Below are positions 1-6,496 of a stretch of 11,064 bases of DNA, piece after piece. The translations under genes were made by a program, and so were the position numbers. Location of the stretch: positions 1 through 11,064 of the forward strand of contig DUJK01000095.1 of the NCBI GenBank assembly GCA_013329925.1, written 5' to 3'. The notes below the pieces were generated by a model that saw nothing but the letters and a program-made list of their open reading frames with translations, did no database searches and was not told the origin of the DNA. Every line of letters begins with the position of its first letter. Positions within the stretch are counted from its first letter, which is position 1. Origin of the DNA: Candidatus Poseidoniaceae archaeon (GTDB lineage: Archaea > Thermoplasmatota > Poseidoniia > Poseidoniales > Poseidoniaceae).

Positions 1-9
1 GAATAAAAA

Positions 10-678
10 TCAAGAAAGAAGTTTTCTTACTTGGTCTTCAGTTTGAAGAACAAATCCATCTTTTTTGGTTATGACAGCAAGATACATTCCGTTTCCAGAG
101 GCTGCATCACGCTGTCCTGATGCGTGTAGGGCGCGGGCAGCAAGTTTCAATGCTTCGGTCTCGGTCATGTCTGCTTTGAAGCCATCTTCTAGTACACCAT
201 ACATGTAAGGAGAGCCTGAGCCTGTTGCACAGTATACATCAGGAATTGAACCACCGGCTGAATCGATTGAGTATACATGTCCTCCATCATCATCGACACC
301 AACAATCAACAGTTGAACCCAATGTGGCCTGCCTGAAAGTATATTTGCAGTTAGAGTTGCTGCACCTTTTACGGTCATGGGTTGTTGTCTGCGTAATTCA
401 AACAAAGCAACTTCTGCAGTAAGAGTACGGGATAGAGATTGAGCGTGACCGACTAGACCTGCGGTGGTTAGAGCAAGTCTGTCCCCTATTTGGAATAGTT
501 TTTGCACAGATTTGTTGGCAATAAAATGACCCATTGTTGCCCTATGGTCTGCACCAACGACAACTCCTCCTTTGAATGTTATACCTAATGTACTAGTTCC
601 GGTTTTTAGCACGTTTGCGTTGTTATCCATCATCATCAATCTCTCCCTAAAGTCGGCACCTTTTGAACATTGGCGCAT
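10..678 (-). CDS. psmB: 20S proteasome beta subunit (threonine protease precursor)
   Basis: This is the catalytic subunit of the archaeal 20S proteasome, which degrades unfolded or tagged proteins in the cytoplasm; the N-terminal Thr nucleophile is exposed by autocleavage. The precursor is 222 aa. Cleavage at TG|TSTLGI makes Thr28 the mature Thr1. Numbering from there, Asp17 is Asp44 (in GADHRAT), Lys33 is Lys60 (in SVQKLF) and Ser129 is Ser156 (in GSGSP). The RDAASGNG motif near residues 190-197 holds the other conserved Asp and Ser. All catalytic residues are therefore present and the subunit should be active. The start is uncertain. ATG at 678 has GGAGG ten bases upstream and gives a 27-residue propeptide. 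Three tandem ATGs at 636-628 follow GGGAGAG and would give an 11-13 residue propeptide, closer to the short archaeal norm. The gene is divergent from sepF. Confidence 0.96.
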   Translation of the reverse strand: MRQCSKGADFRERLMMMDNNANVLKTGTSTLGITFKGGVVVGADHRATMGHFIANKSVQKLFQIGDRLALTTAGLVGHAQSLSRTLTAEVALFELRRQQPMTVKGAATLTANILSGRPHWVQLLIVGVDDDGGHVYSIDSAGGSIPDVYCATGSGSPYMYGVLEDGFKADMTETEALKLAARALHASGQRDAASGNGMYLAVITKKDGFVLQTEDQVRKLLS

Positions 679-688
679 AAAGGGCTAA

Positions 689-693
689 CCTCC
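689..693 (-). promoter_or_regulatory. Shine-Dalgarno GGAGG for the upstream proteasome start
   Basis: GGAGG reads on the minus strand, ten bases before ATG 678. An AT-rich stretch around 720-729 could be a TATA box, which would put transcription start near 697 and leave a leader of about 20 bases. This favours ATG 678, although the internal ATG cluster also has a purine-rich site upstream. Confidence 0.45.
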
Positions 694-760
694 AATCTAT
701 TTCAACATTAATATCGTTCAATTAATTTTCAGTAAAAATAGGGATAAATCTTTTTTTTTA

Positions 761-1375
761 ATGCGAGTATTCTTGTGCTTGAAACTTGTCGCATACCACA
801 TGAAGAAGAAAAAGGAGGATGACCCGCACCAGTCATCTTTGGATTCTTTTTCAGATATTAAACTTCCAAGCATGCCAGATTTAGACAAACTTGCCAAAGC
901 AGATAAAATAATCAAACAAAATGAGAAAACTAAATCATCATCAAATAACTCGTTGAATACCTTTGAAATGCCAAGCATGAACACAATCAAAAAAAATAAT
1001 CAAGTTCCATCTGAACTTATCTTTCACAATTTGGGGAACAAATATCCAGACCCACCAATTAAATCCGACGATAAGGGACTTGTAGTTCACAGAGCTGTAC
1101 TAAACGATATCACTGGAACTTCTACATTACTTGATTGGCTGTCGGATGGGCATGCTGCAATAGTCGAGTTAGGCCGTTTAATCAAACGAGATACTGAATT
1201 TAATTCCGCTTTATCCTCGATGCACACTTTCATAGAAGGTGATCTTGGAGGGCAGATTATTCAGTTAACTGATACAAGGCTGATGCTTCTACCACCTGGA
1301 TGCCGCGGTCTGAAAGGCGTTGAAATGGAGGCATTTGCCGCTAGTGCAGAGGAATTAGGAAGGAGGCGATTGTAA
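761..1375 (+). CDS. sepF: SepF-like cell division protein with long disordered N-terminus
   Basis: SepF in FtsZ-based archaea tethers the FtsZ ring to the membrane through an N-terminal amphipathic helix and a dimerising C-terminal core. Here the core spans about residues 107-182. It has the family pattern of a helix and strand (DGHAAIVELGRLIKR), a helix (SALSSMHTFIEG), then DLGGQIIQLTDTRLMLLPPG, which matches the conserved G-D-x-x-G ... LLxP ending. Residues 15-105 are polar and low-complexity, with a repeated short motif: LPSMPDLDKL at 35-44 and EMPSMNTIKK at 69-78. The start is unsure. ATG 761 gives a hydrophobic, basic N-terminus (MRVFLCLKLVAYH) that could act as the membrane anchor. ATG 800 (MKKKKEDDP) would lack it. 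TATA-like A/T runs at 733-750 fit either start. The 3' end carries the AGGAGG used by zpr1, so the two genes are probably translationally coupled. Confidence 0.72.
   Translation: MRVFLCLKLVAYHMKKKKEDDPHQSSLDSFSDIKLPSMPDLDKLAKADKIIKQNEKTKSSSNNSLNTFEMPSMNTIKKNNQVPSELIFHNLGNKYPDPPIKSDDKGLVVHRAVLNDITGTSTLLDWLSDGHAAIVELGRLIKRDTEFNSALSSMHTFIEGDLGGQIIQLTDTRLMLLPPGCRGLKGVEMEAFAASAEELGRRRL
1361..1366 (+). promoter_or_regulatory. Perfect Shine-Dalgarno AGGAGG inside the end of sepF, serving zpr1
   Basis: AGGAGG lies in the last codons of sepF. Eight bases separate it from an ATA at 1375, which overlaps the sepF TAA by one base. It is much too far from the GTG at 1429 (62 bases), so it argues for a zpr1 start near 1369-1375. 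Confidence 0.7.
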
Positions 1376-2007
1376 TACAAGAGTCACGGGTCAATATCCC
1401 TTGTCCTGTATGCCACAAACAAGGCAATGTGTTTATGATTGCGCACATAGATGAAATCCCATACTTTGGTGAACATACTCAAGTTACCGTCATGTGCCAT
1501 GATTGTGGATGGAAACAAACAGATTTCATTCCTGCTGAAGGAAAAAAAGCAGGGTGTTGGAAACTAGCAATATCCAACGAAAAACAGCTTAGGTCAAGAG
1601 TTGTAAGGTCTAGTTCCTGCACTGTAAGAATACCTGAATTAGACTTGCAAGTAAATCCCGGCAGCAGTTCGACAGGATATGTTTCAAATGTTGAGGGTGT
1701 ACTCAATCGTTTTCTCGAGGTTATGAATACTGTACTTCGGGGTTTACAATCTGATATTGAGCAACAACTTGTTGAAGGAAATGAAGTAGATTTGACTCAA
1801 ACAAGTAAAGAAATTAACCAATTAGAACTTCTAATTGATAACGTCAAAAACGCCGGTTTAGACAATTCTGTGACGATCACTTTGGAATTTTTAGACCCCC
1901 ATGGTCATTCTATGATATTGGATGAATCAGCAGTTGAAAGAGAACTTACCGAAGAAGAAATCGCAACATTGCCAACTGGACCAGATCCCGCAGTTTTTTC
2001 TGCATAA
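1375..2007 (+). CDS. zpr1: ZPR1-family zinc-finger protein, apparent non-ATG start
   Basis: This is a single-module archaeal ZPR1 protein. The eukaryotic homologue is a chaperone for the elongation factor eEF1A, so a role with archaeal aEF1A is plausible by inference. The C4 zinc finger is CPVC, then a segment with FGEHTQVTV, then CHDCGW. The ZPR1 body follows: SRVVRSSSCTVRIPELDLQV and GYVSNVEGVLNRF. The first CPVC is encoded at 1402-1413, upstream of the GTG at 1429, so a 1429 start would destroy the finger. No ATG, GTG or TTG occurs in frame between the upstream stop at 1342 and 1402. ATA 1375 is best placed for AGGAGG at 1361; ATT 1369 and GTA 1372 are less well spaced. From ATA the protein is about 210 aa, with eight residues before the first Cys. 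A sequencing error is the alternative. Its stop directly abuts that of convergent trpS. Confidence 0.88.
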   Translation: MQESRVNIPCPVCHKQGNVFMIAHIDEIPYFGEHTQVTVMCHDCGWKQTDFIPAEGKKAGCWKLAISNEKQLRSRVVRSSSCTVRIPELDLQVNPGSSSTGYVSNVEGVLNRFLEVMNTVLRGLQSDIEQQLVEGNEVDLTQTSKEINQLELLIDNVKNAGLDNSVTITLEFLDPHGHSMILDESAVERELTEEEIATLPTGPDPAVFSA

Positions 2008-3393
2008 TTACCTAGCATCTTCTGCTAAGAAATTAGCAACTAAGTGATTGGTTTGGTCACGTAATTCTATATGATTTTTCATCCATTCTGTGGCTTTATC
2101 GACACATATTTGTTTCATTTCCCCGGCAAGAATCTTCCCATTTCGATAATCTGAATTTAATTCAGCCAAATAATTGTCATCATCCTCAAAGAAATACATC
2201 ATGTATTGATATGCCACATCGACATCTGGATTCCCGCCTAATCTTCGGTGCTCTTCGATAGTTGATTGCCCGCCTGAATAGGCTTTACGGATTTTCTTGG
2301 TGATGGTATCTAAATCGTCATTGAGGAAGATTGTTGTTTTAGGTTTACTACTACTCATTTTGTCACCGGTTAGGCCTATCGCAAAATGGTGATATGTAGA
2401 GGATGGTGCGAGTAACCCCATACCTCCTAACTCACGTTCCAATTGTAATAATTTCATTCGAATTTTGGCTTTATCTCGCTGTGTAGCACCCGGTATCACA
2501 ATAGTTCCCTGCTTGGGGTTGGAATTGATATCTGAAAAACCTAAACTGGATAGTTTATTGACGATTCCTTGGAATACAGCTGCGACTTTATTCCTATCAA
2601 TACGTCCATTGGGCTGCTGTCCAAGAATCTCAGCATTTTCATCTTGTATTGATAGACCAACAAGTAGCCCTGGGCCGTTATTGTCTTTGACATTAAACCA
2701 ATTTGATTTGGCTGCAATGCCACGAGTCAGTCTAAGATGAGGATCTTGATCTACACCTACTGGAACGACTATTGGTCTTAGCCCACCATAATCTTCTGTT
2801 TGTGGATGTAAGATATCACCTACTTGTACCATTGGAGCCTGGATATGTGCTAAATTAGTATCACCTTTAAACCCGTATATGGACTCAAATTCATTGAGAT
2901 TCGTTCGCTTTCCTAATTGAAATCCTAACCTTTGAACAACTGACCGTGTTGATTGAAAATATACATTGGTTTTTTCTGGATCTAATCCCAAAGCGGCATA
3001 GTTTGCTACATATTCCTGCAAAGCAACTTCTCGGCCCTTGGCCAAGCCGACTCCTCTAGTTGCCTGGCTCTCCAAATCAGCAACTGCTATGGTAACATCC
3101 CCACCTAGTTGTTGAAACCACTTGACTTGTTCAATAACCATAGAATGACCAAGGTGCATTCTACCACTAGGCATTAGTCCAGTTAATACTCCGAAAGATT
3201 CGTTTGAGCTTTGGGCATTGATGACCAAATCAAGATCTCTGTGAGCAAAGATAATTCCACGCCTGTGAAGGTGTGAAGGGTTTGGTAATGTGATATTAGA
3301 GAAATCTGATAACCCAAACTGTTCGATTATTCTTGAATAATCTGTAGATTGGTTACTACTCCAAGGATCAATGTTTACTTTATCTGCAACCAT
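2008..3393 (-). CDS. trpS: Tryptophanyl-tRNA synthetase (archaeal/eukaryal type)
   Basis: This class I aminoacyl-tRNA synthetase charges tRNA-Trp in the cytoplasm. The N-terminus has the archaeal/eukaryal pattern: DPW near residues 9-11, DYSRIIEQFG at 18-27 and FAHRDLD at 49-55. The HIGH motif is HLGH at 80-83 within MPSGRMHLGH. The tryptophan/ATP-site segment VGVDQDPHLRLTR is at 212-224, and KMSSS at 345-349 is the KMSKS loop. The C-terminal part (YSGGQSTIEEHRRLGG, then DVDVAYQYMMYFFEDDD) closely follows human-type TrpRS. At 461 aa it is longer than compact archaeal versions of about 390. About 90 extra residues lie between DQDPH and KMSSS (roughly 230-325). The start ATG 3393 fits the family N-terminus. 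It has no spacer to zpr1: both stops fall within TAATTA at 2005-2010. Confidence 0.96.
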   Translation of the reverse strand: MVADKVNIDPWSSNQSTDYSRIIEQFGLSDFSNITLPNPSHLHRRGIIFAHRDLDLVINAQSSNESFGVLTGLMPSGRMHLGHSMVIEQVKWFQQLGGDVTIAVADLESQATRGVGLAKGREVALQEYVANYAALGLDPEKTNVYFQSTRSVVQRLGFQLGKRTNLNEFESIYGFKGDTNLAHIQAPMVQVGDILHPQTEDYGGLRPIVVPVGVDQDPHLRLTRGIAAKSNWFNVKDNNGPGLLVGLSIQDENAEILGQQPNGRIDRNKVAAVFQGIVNKLSSLGFSDINSNPKQGTIVIPGATQRDKAKIRMKLLQLERELGGMGLLAPSSTYHHFAIGLTGDKMSSSKPKTTIFLNDDLDTITKKIRKAYSGGQSTIEEHRRLGGNPDVDVAYQYMMYFFEDDDNYLAELNSDYRNGKILAGEMKQICVDKATEWMKNHIELRDQTNHLVANFLAEDAR

Positions 3394-3478
3394 ATCAATC
3401 CCAGCAAACTATGTTCATTTGTTTTATTTCATCAAGGCTTCGATGCAAATCAAGGGATAAGTGCCATTAGTTATTCGT

Positions 3479-4687
3479 TCACTTGGGCGCCAGGGGTCCT
3501 AAACCTTCGCGCTTTAGTATTAGTAACATACTAAGAATTACGCCTGAACCGATTGCAAAAGCAACATATGGTATCCATGTTGCTTCAGCATCTAATGGTC
3601 TAGGTTGGAGTAACCACGTGAAAACCAAATCATCTTGATCAGCAAATCTTTTCGACCATTTGAATAAGTCAGTTGTTTCATGAGCTGCTATGGTAATTGC
3701 AGCAGAATGATTATTCCAAAATTCAGCGATACCAACCACGTCATAAGTTGAATTGCTAACTGTTATGTTCACTTCTCGTTCATCCATTATGCTGAGTAAC
3801 AAATATCCATCTTGGGATTGAGTATAGCCTTCTTCCGTATGTCTTGAATCGGTGATGTCTTGTAATGGTACATCGTCTAAAGATATTGAGATAATTGATG
3901 ATTTTTTAATATCCAACATCCATGTAATCGGAATATTCCAACGCTCGGGAAACAGTTCGCCACATTGCTCTGTATCAAGAGACTTGAAAGAAATAACATA
4001 ATTATCACCAACGTCGCTCACGGAATGATCAAATTGATAGCATTTTTCTTTGACCCAGTAAGACCATGCTTGGCCCCATGTAGTCAACCATGCATCTGCG
4101 TCGTCGCTTATGTAATCTTCAATTTCAGAATCGTGCCGAATTGTCGCTTCGTTAACTCGCCCAATCCAGTATAGATTTACTAAACCACCTTCTTCAACTG
4201 CGTCTTTGACTGTGTCTACTGAACCAACTACCTGTTCTAAACTACCACCACGCCGCCCTAAATTGTACCAATCCCATAAATCCGCAGGAATGTCTGTTGA
4301 ATTATGCCATGCTGTGTAACCTAGAGAATTAGCATCTCCGTGAACAACAAAACCCTGTTGTGAAATGATTTGATGCTGTGACATGGTCAGTGAGTTTGGC
4401 GTGAAGGTAGAGACTGGATTTTTGCCCCACAGGCTGGCATCTACTCTTTTTTCAATATATTCTCTACATTCCCCAGCAACAGCTCCCGGGTCAGATTTCC
4501 ACGATAAACCCGGAATGTCATAACAACCAAATTCGTCGCCGTTATTGAGCCGCTCGGTTGCTAAAGAAGTATTGAGCCAACCATCCTCATCCCAATTTGA
4601 GTTAGCAATAACTGAGGGAGAGAAAATTAAACCAAGCAAAGAAAGAAGAATTACCGTAAAAATACTGGCATTCTTCACAATAATCAC
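3479..4687 (-). CDS. Exported, C-terminally membrane-anchored protein of unknown function
   Basis: I do not recognise this 402-aa family. Residues 1-29 form a signal peptide: charged MIIVKN, a hydrophobic core ASIFTVILLSLLGLIF, and a likely cleavage after SVIA. Residues about 371-391 form one transmembrane helix (WIPYVAFAIGSGVILSMLLIL) followed by a basic tail, KREGLGPLAPK. The roughly 340 residues between should lie outside the cell, held by the C-terminal helix. They are acidic and rich in Trp and Tyr. They include four Cys (in FGCYD, GECREY, EKCYQF and EQCGEL), which could form two disulfides, and several N-x-S/T sequons. No catalytic motif is evident. The start codon is GTG at 4687-4685; a second GTG nine bases on is possible. 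It is the upstream neighbour of trpS, with an 85-base gap, and is divergent from plsC. A surface or envelope role is inference only. Confidence 0.85.
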   Translation of the reverse strand: MIIVKNASIFTVILLSLLGLIFSPSVIANSNWDEDGWLNTSLATERLNNGDEFGCYDIPGLSWKSDPGAVAGECREYIEKRVDASLWGKNPVSTFTPNSLTMSQHQIISQQGFVVHGDANSLGYTAWHNSTDIPADLWDWYNLGRRGGSLEQVVGSVDTVKDAVEEGGLVNLYWIGRVNEATIRHDSEIEDYISDDADAWLTTWGQAWSYWVKEKCYQFDHSVSDVGDNYVISFKSLDTEQCGELFPERWNIPITWMLDIKKSSIISISLDDVPLQDITDSRHTEEGYTQSQDGYLLLSIMDEREVNITVSNSTYDVVGIAEFWNNHSAAITIAAHETTDLFKWSKRFADQDDLVFTWLLQPRPLDAEATWIPYVAFAIGSGVILSMLLILKREGLGPLAPK

Positions 4688-4775
4688 TACCCGATTGAAT
4701 ACTGGTCAGCATACTCTGTTTTGATACTTCGTATTGTAGGATTTTTAGAATAGTATTGAAAACATTACATTGGAG

Positions 4776-4783
4776 TTATATTT
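4776..4783 (+). promoter_or_regulatory. Candidate TATA box for plsC
   Basis: TTATATTT lies about 45 bases upstream of the plsC ATG, in the 134-base gap between divergent genes. At usual archaeal spacing transcription would start near 4808 and give a leader of about 14 bases. The leader holds CGGGAAAAT just before ATG but no good Shine-Dalgarno site. This assignment is by eye. Confidence 0.35.
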
Positions 4784-4821
4784 GAAGCAACAATCAAAGG
4801 TAAATCCCCTCACGGGAAAAT

Positions 4822-5610
4822 ATGAACGAAAGCCTTGATGAGATTCTCGAGGCATGGAACACTCTTGAGCCACATTGGAAAATTACCCCACGCAAAGGAG
4901 GTATAGCAGCCACGCCGGGTTACTCATTCATCAGATTTGTTTTTTCACCGATAATTAGAGGTTTAATGAGGATTAAGATGTCTGGTGCTGAAAGAATACC
5001 AGGTCAAGGTGCAACTATCTTTGCTGCTAATCATTTATCTCATGTCGATCCAATATTAGTAATTGCATCGTCGAGAAGGAAAGTTCATTATTTAGCAAAA
5101 GATGCACATTTCAAAAATTTCTTTCTTCGTAGTTTCATGAATTTCACTGGACAGATTGAGACTCATAGAGGAGAAGGTGGAGATTTAGCACTAGCTTCTG
5201 CTGCTGACGTTCTTGAATCAAATTGTGCCCTTGGGATTTTCCCAGAGGGTACACGTTCGAAGAAAACCGAAAAGCCTTTCCTACTGCCTGGAAAAACTGG
5301 AGTTGCTAGACTTGCAGCGTCATTTCCGCACACCAATGTTGTCCCGGTAGCATTACAAGGGACTAGAAAAATGATGGCACCTCAAATAGACAAATTACCC
5401 AAATTATACAAACCAATCAAAATTAATTATGGCAAAAGCATTTCTTGGTTGGAGTGGCTAAGCAGTAGTGGTGGTGGAAATATGTCTTCTAAGCAAATCA
5501 GGGCCATGGCTGATTTAGACAAACATGAAATTAAATCTCGCATTGCCGCACTCTATAGAAAATTTACTGACCAATTAATGACCAGTCTTGGTGAATTAGG
5601 AGCCCCCTAA
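4822..5610 (+). CDS. plsC: PlsC-type 1-acyl-sn-glycerol-3-phosphate acyltransferase family protein
   Basis: PlsC enzymes move a fatty acyl group onto lysophosphatidate at the membrane, making the second ester of bacterial/eukaryal phospholipids. The 262-aa protein has the family blocks in order. Block I is the catalytic NHLSHVD, with His71 and Asp76 as the HX4D pair. A region with GQIETHRGEGG at 110-120 follows. Block III is FPEGTRS at 140-146, which binds the glycerophosphate, and block IV is VVPVALQGTR near 173-183. The hydrophobic stretch around residues 34-48 could contact the membrane. The C-terminus ends with a probable helix. The acceptor cannot be read from sequence; a role in lipid remodelling or lysolipid repair is also possible. 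Ester-linked fatty acyl lipids are not expected in classical archaeal membranes, which makes the gene notable. It is flanked by its own promoter region and by the thyA operon. Confidence 0.9.
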   Translation: MNESLDEILEAWNTLEPHWKITPRKGGIAATPGYSFIRFVFSPIIRGLMRIKMSGAERIPGQGATIFAANHLSHVDPILVIASSRRKVHYLAKDAHFKNFFLRSFMNFTGQIETHRGEGGDLALASAADVLESNCALGIFPEGTRSKKTEKPFLLPGKTGVARLAASFPHTNVVPVALQGTRKMMAPQIDKLPKLYKPIKINYGKSISWLEWLSSSGGGNMSSKQIRAMADLDKHEIKSRIAALYRKFTDQLMTSLGELGAP

Positions 5611-5624
5611 GTAACACAGTTTGG

Positions 5625-5659
5625 AATTATCAATAATAGTAACATTAGAAAATTATCAA
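5625..5659 (+). repeat. Short direct repeat AATTATCAA x2 upstream of thyA
   Basis: AATTATCAA occurs at 5625-5633 and 5651-5659, 26 bases start to start, in the 82-base plsC-thyA gap. The spacing, about 2.5 helical turns, and the promoter position would suit a regulator site, but AT-rich chance repeats are common. I see no other sign of function. Confidence 0.25.
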
Positions 5660-5692
5660 AGACTTCCTTCTTTTGGTTAGGTTGGCGACATC

Positions 5693-6487
5693 ATGCAAGA
5701 ATATCTAAATTTAATCCGACGAATTTTAGATGAAGGTGAACAGAAGGACGATAGAACCGGCACAGGTACTCTTTCGGTATTTGGTCACCAAATGAGATTT
5801 GATCTGTCCAAAGGTTTCCCTATGGTAACTACCAAAAAGTTGCATTTAAAATCAATAATTTATGAATTACTGTGGTTCCTTAAAGGTGATACTAACGTGC
5901 AGTATCTCCAAGATAATGGAGTTAGAATATGGAATGAGTGGGCAGATGAAAATGGTGACTTAGGACCCGTTTATGGCAAACAATGGCGCCATTGGGAATC
6001 AAAAAACGGTGAAATAATTGACCAAATTACCGGCGCAATAGATATGATAAAAAATAACCCAAATAGCCGTAGAATCATTGTCTCAGCCTGGAATGTTGGT
6101 GAATTAGAGGAAATGGCTTTGATGCCTTGCCATGCCTTCTTTCAATTCCATGTAGCAAATGGCAAACTCAATTGTCAATTATATCAAAGAAGCGCGGACG
6201 TATTTCTTGGAGTACCGTTCAATATCGCTTCATATGCTTTACTTACTCACATGATGGCCCAAGTTTGTGGGCTGCAGCCTGGAGCCTTTGTCCATACTAT
6301 TGGTGATGCACATCTTTACAACAATCATCTTGAGCAAGCTCGATTACAAATCACTAGGGAACCCATGGAGTTACCAACTCTTGAACTGAATGAAACTATA
6401 ACTGATATTGATGAATTTACCTTCGATGATATCGAAGTGGTAAACTATCATCACCACCCACATATTTCAGCACCAATTTCTATCTGA
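5693..6487 (+). CDS. thyA: Thymidylate synthase ThyA (bacterial type)
   Basis: ThyA makes dTMP from dUMP, using 5,10-methylenetetrahydrofolate as both carbon donor and reductant and releasing dihydrofolate. The protein is 264 aa, the same length as E. coli ThyA and nearly collinear with it. Landmarks are DDRTGTGTLSVFGHQMRF (Arg21 for phosphate binding), LLWFLKGDTN, and WADENGDLGPVYGKQWR. SRRIIVSAWN at 125-134 carries the Arg pair from the partner subunit. The nucleophile is Cys146 in MPCHAFFQF. YQRSADVFLGVPFNIASYALL and the C-terminus SAPISI complete the fold. All key residues are present. It lies nine bases ahead of folA, which recycles its dihydrofolate product, so the two form one operon. 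The strong resemblance to bacterial enzymes, unlike the divergent ThyA of many archaea or ThyX, suggests horizontal acquisition. Confidence 0.98.
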   Translation: MQEYLNLIRRILDEGEQKDDRTGTGTLSVFGHQMRFDLSKGFPMVTTKKLHLKSIIYELLWFLKGDTNVQYLQDNGVRIWNEWADENGDLGPVYGKQWRHWESKNGEIIDQITGAIDMIKNNPNSRRIIVSAWNVGELEEMALMPCHAFFQFHVANGKLNCQLYQRSADVFLGVPFNIASYALLTHMMAQVCGLQPGAFVHTIGDAHLYNNHLEQARLQITREPMELPTLELNETITDIDEFTFDDIEVVNYHHHPHISAPISI

Positions 6488-6496
6488 GTTGTTGAT

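Noticed and set aside
718..990. Minus-strand ORF with hydrophobic stretch
   Set aside because: It is a shadow of the sepF frame, arising from lysine- and serine-rich codons; no ribosome site or family.
1361..1380. Possible -1 frameshift making a SepF-ZPR1 fusion just before the sepF stop
   Set aside because: The frames fit and an SD-like AGGAGG is present, but there is no slippery heptamer, and both proteins are complete as separate units. A coupled non-canonical start explains the layout better.
3965..4174. Cys-rich plus-strand ORF opposite the exported protein
   Set aside because: It lies wholly within a well-supported coding gene on the other strand and has no start signal or recognisable motif.
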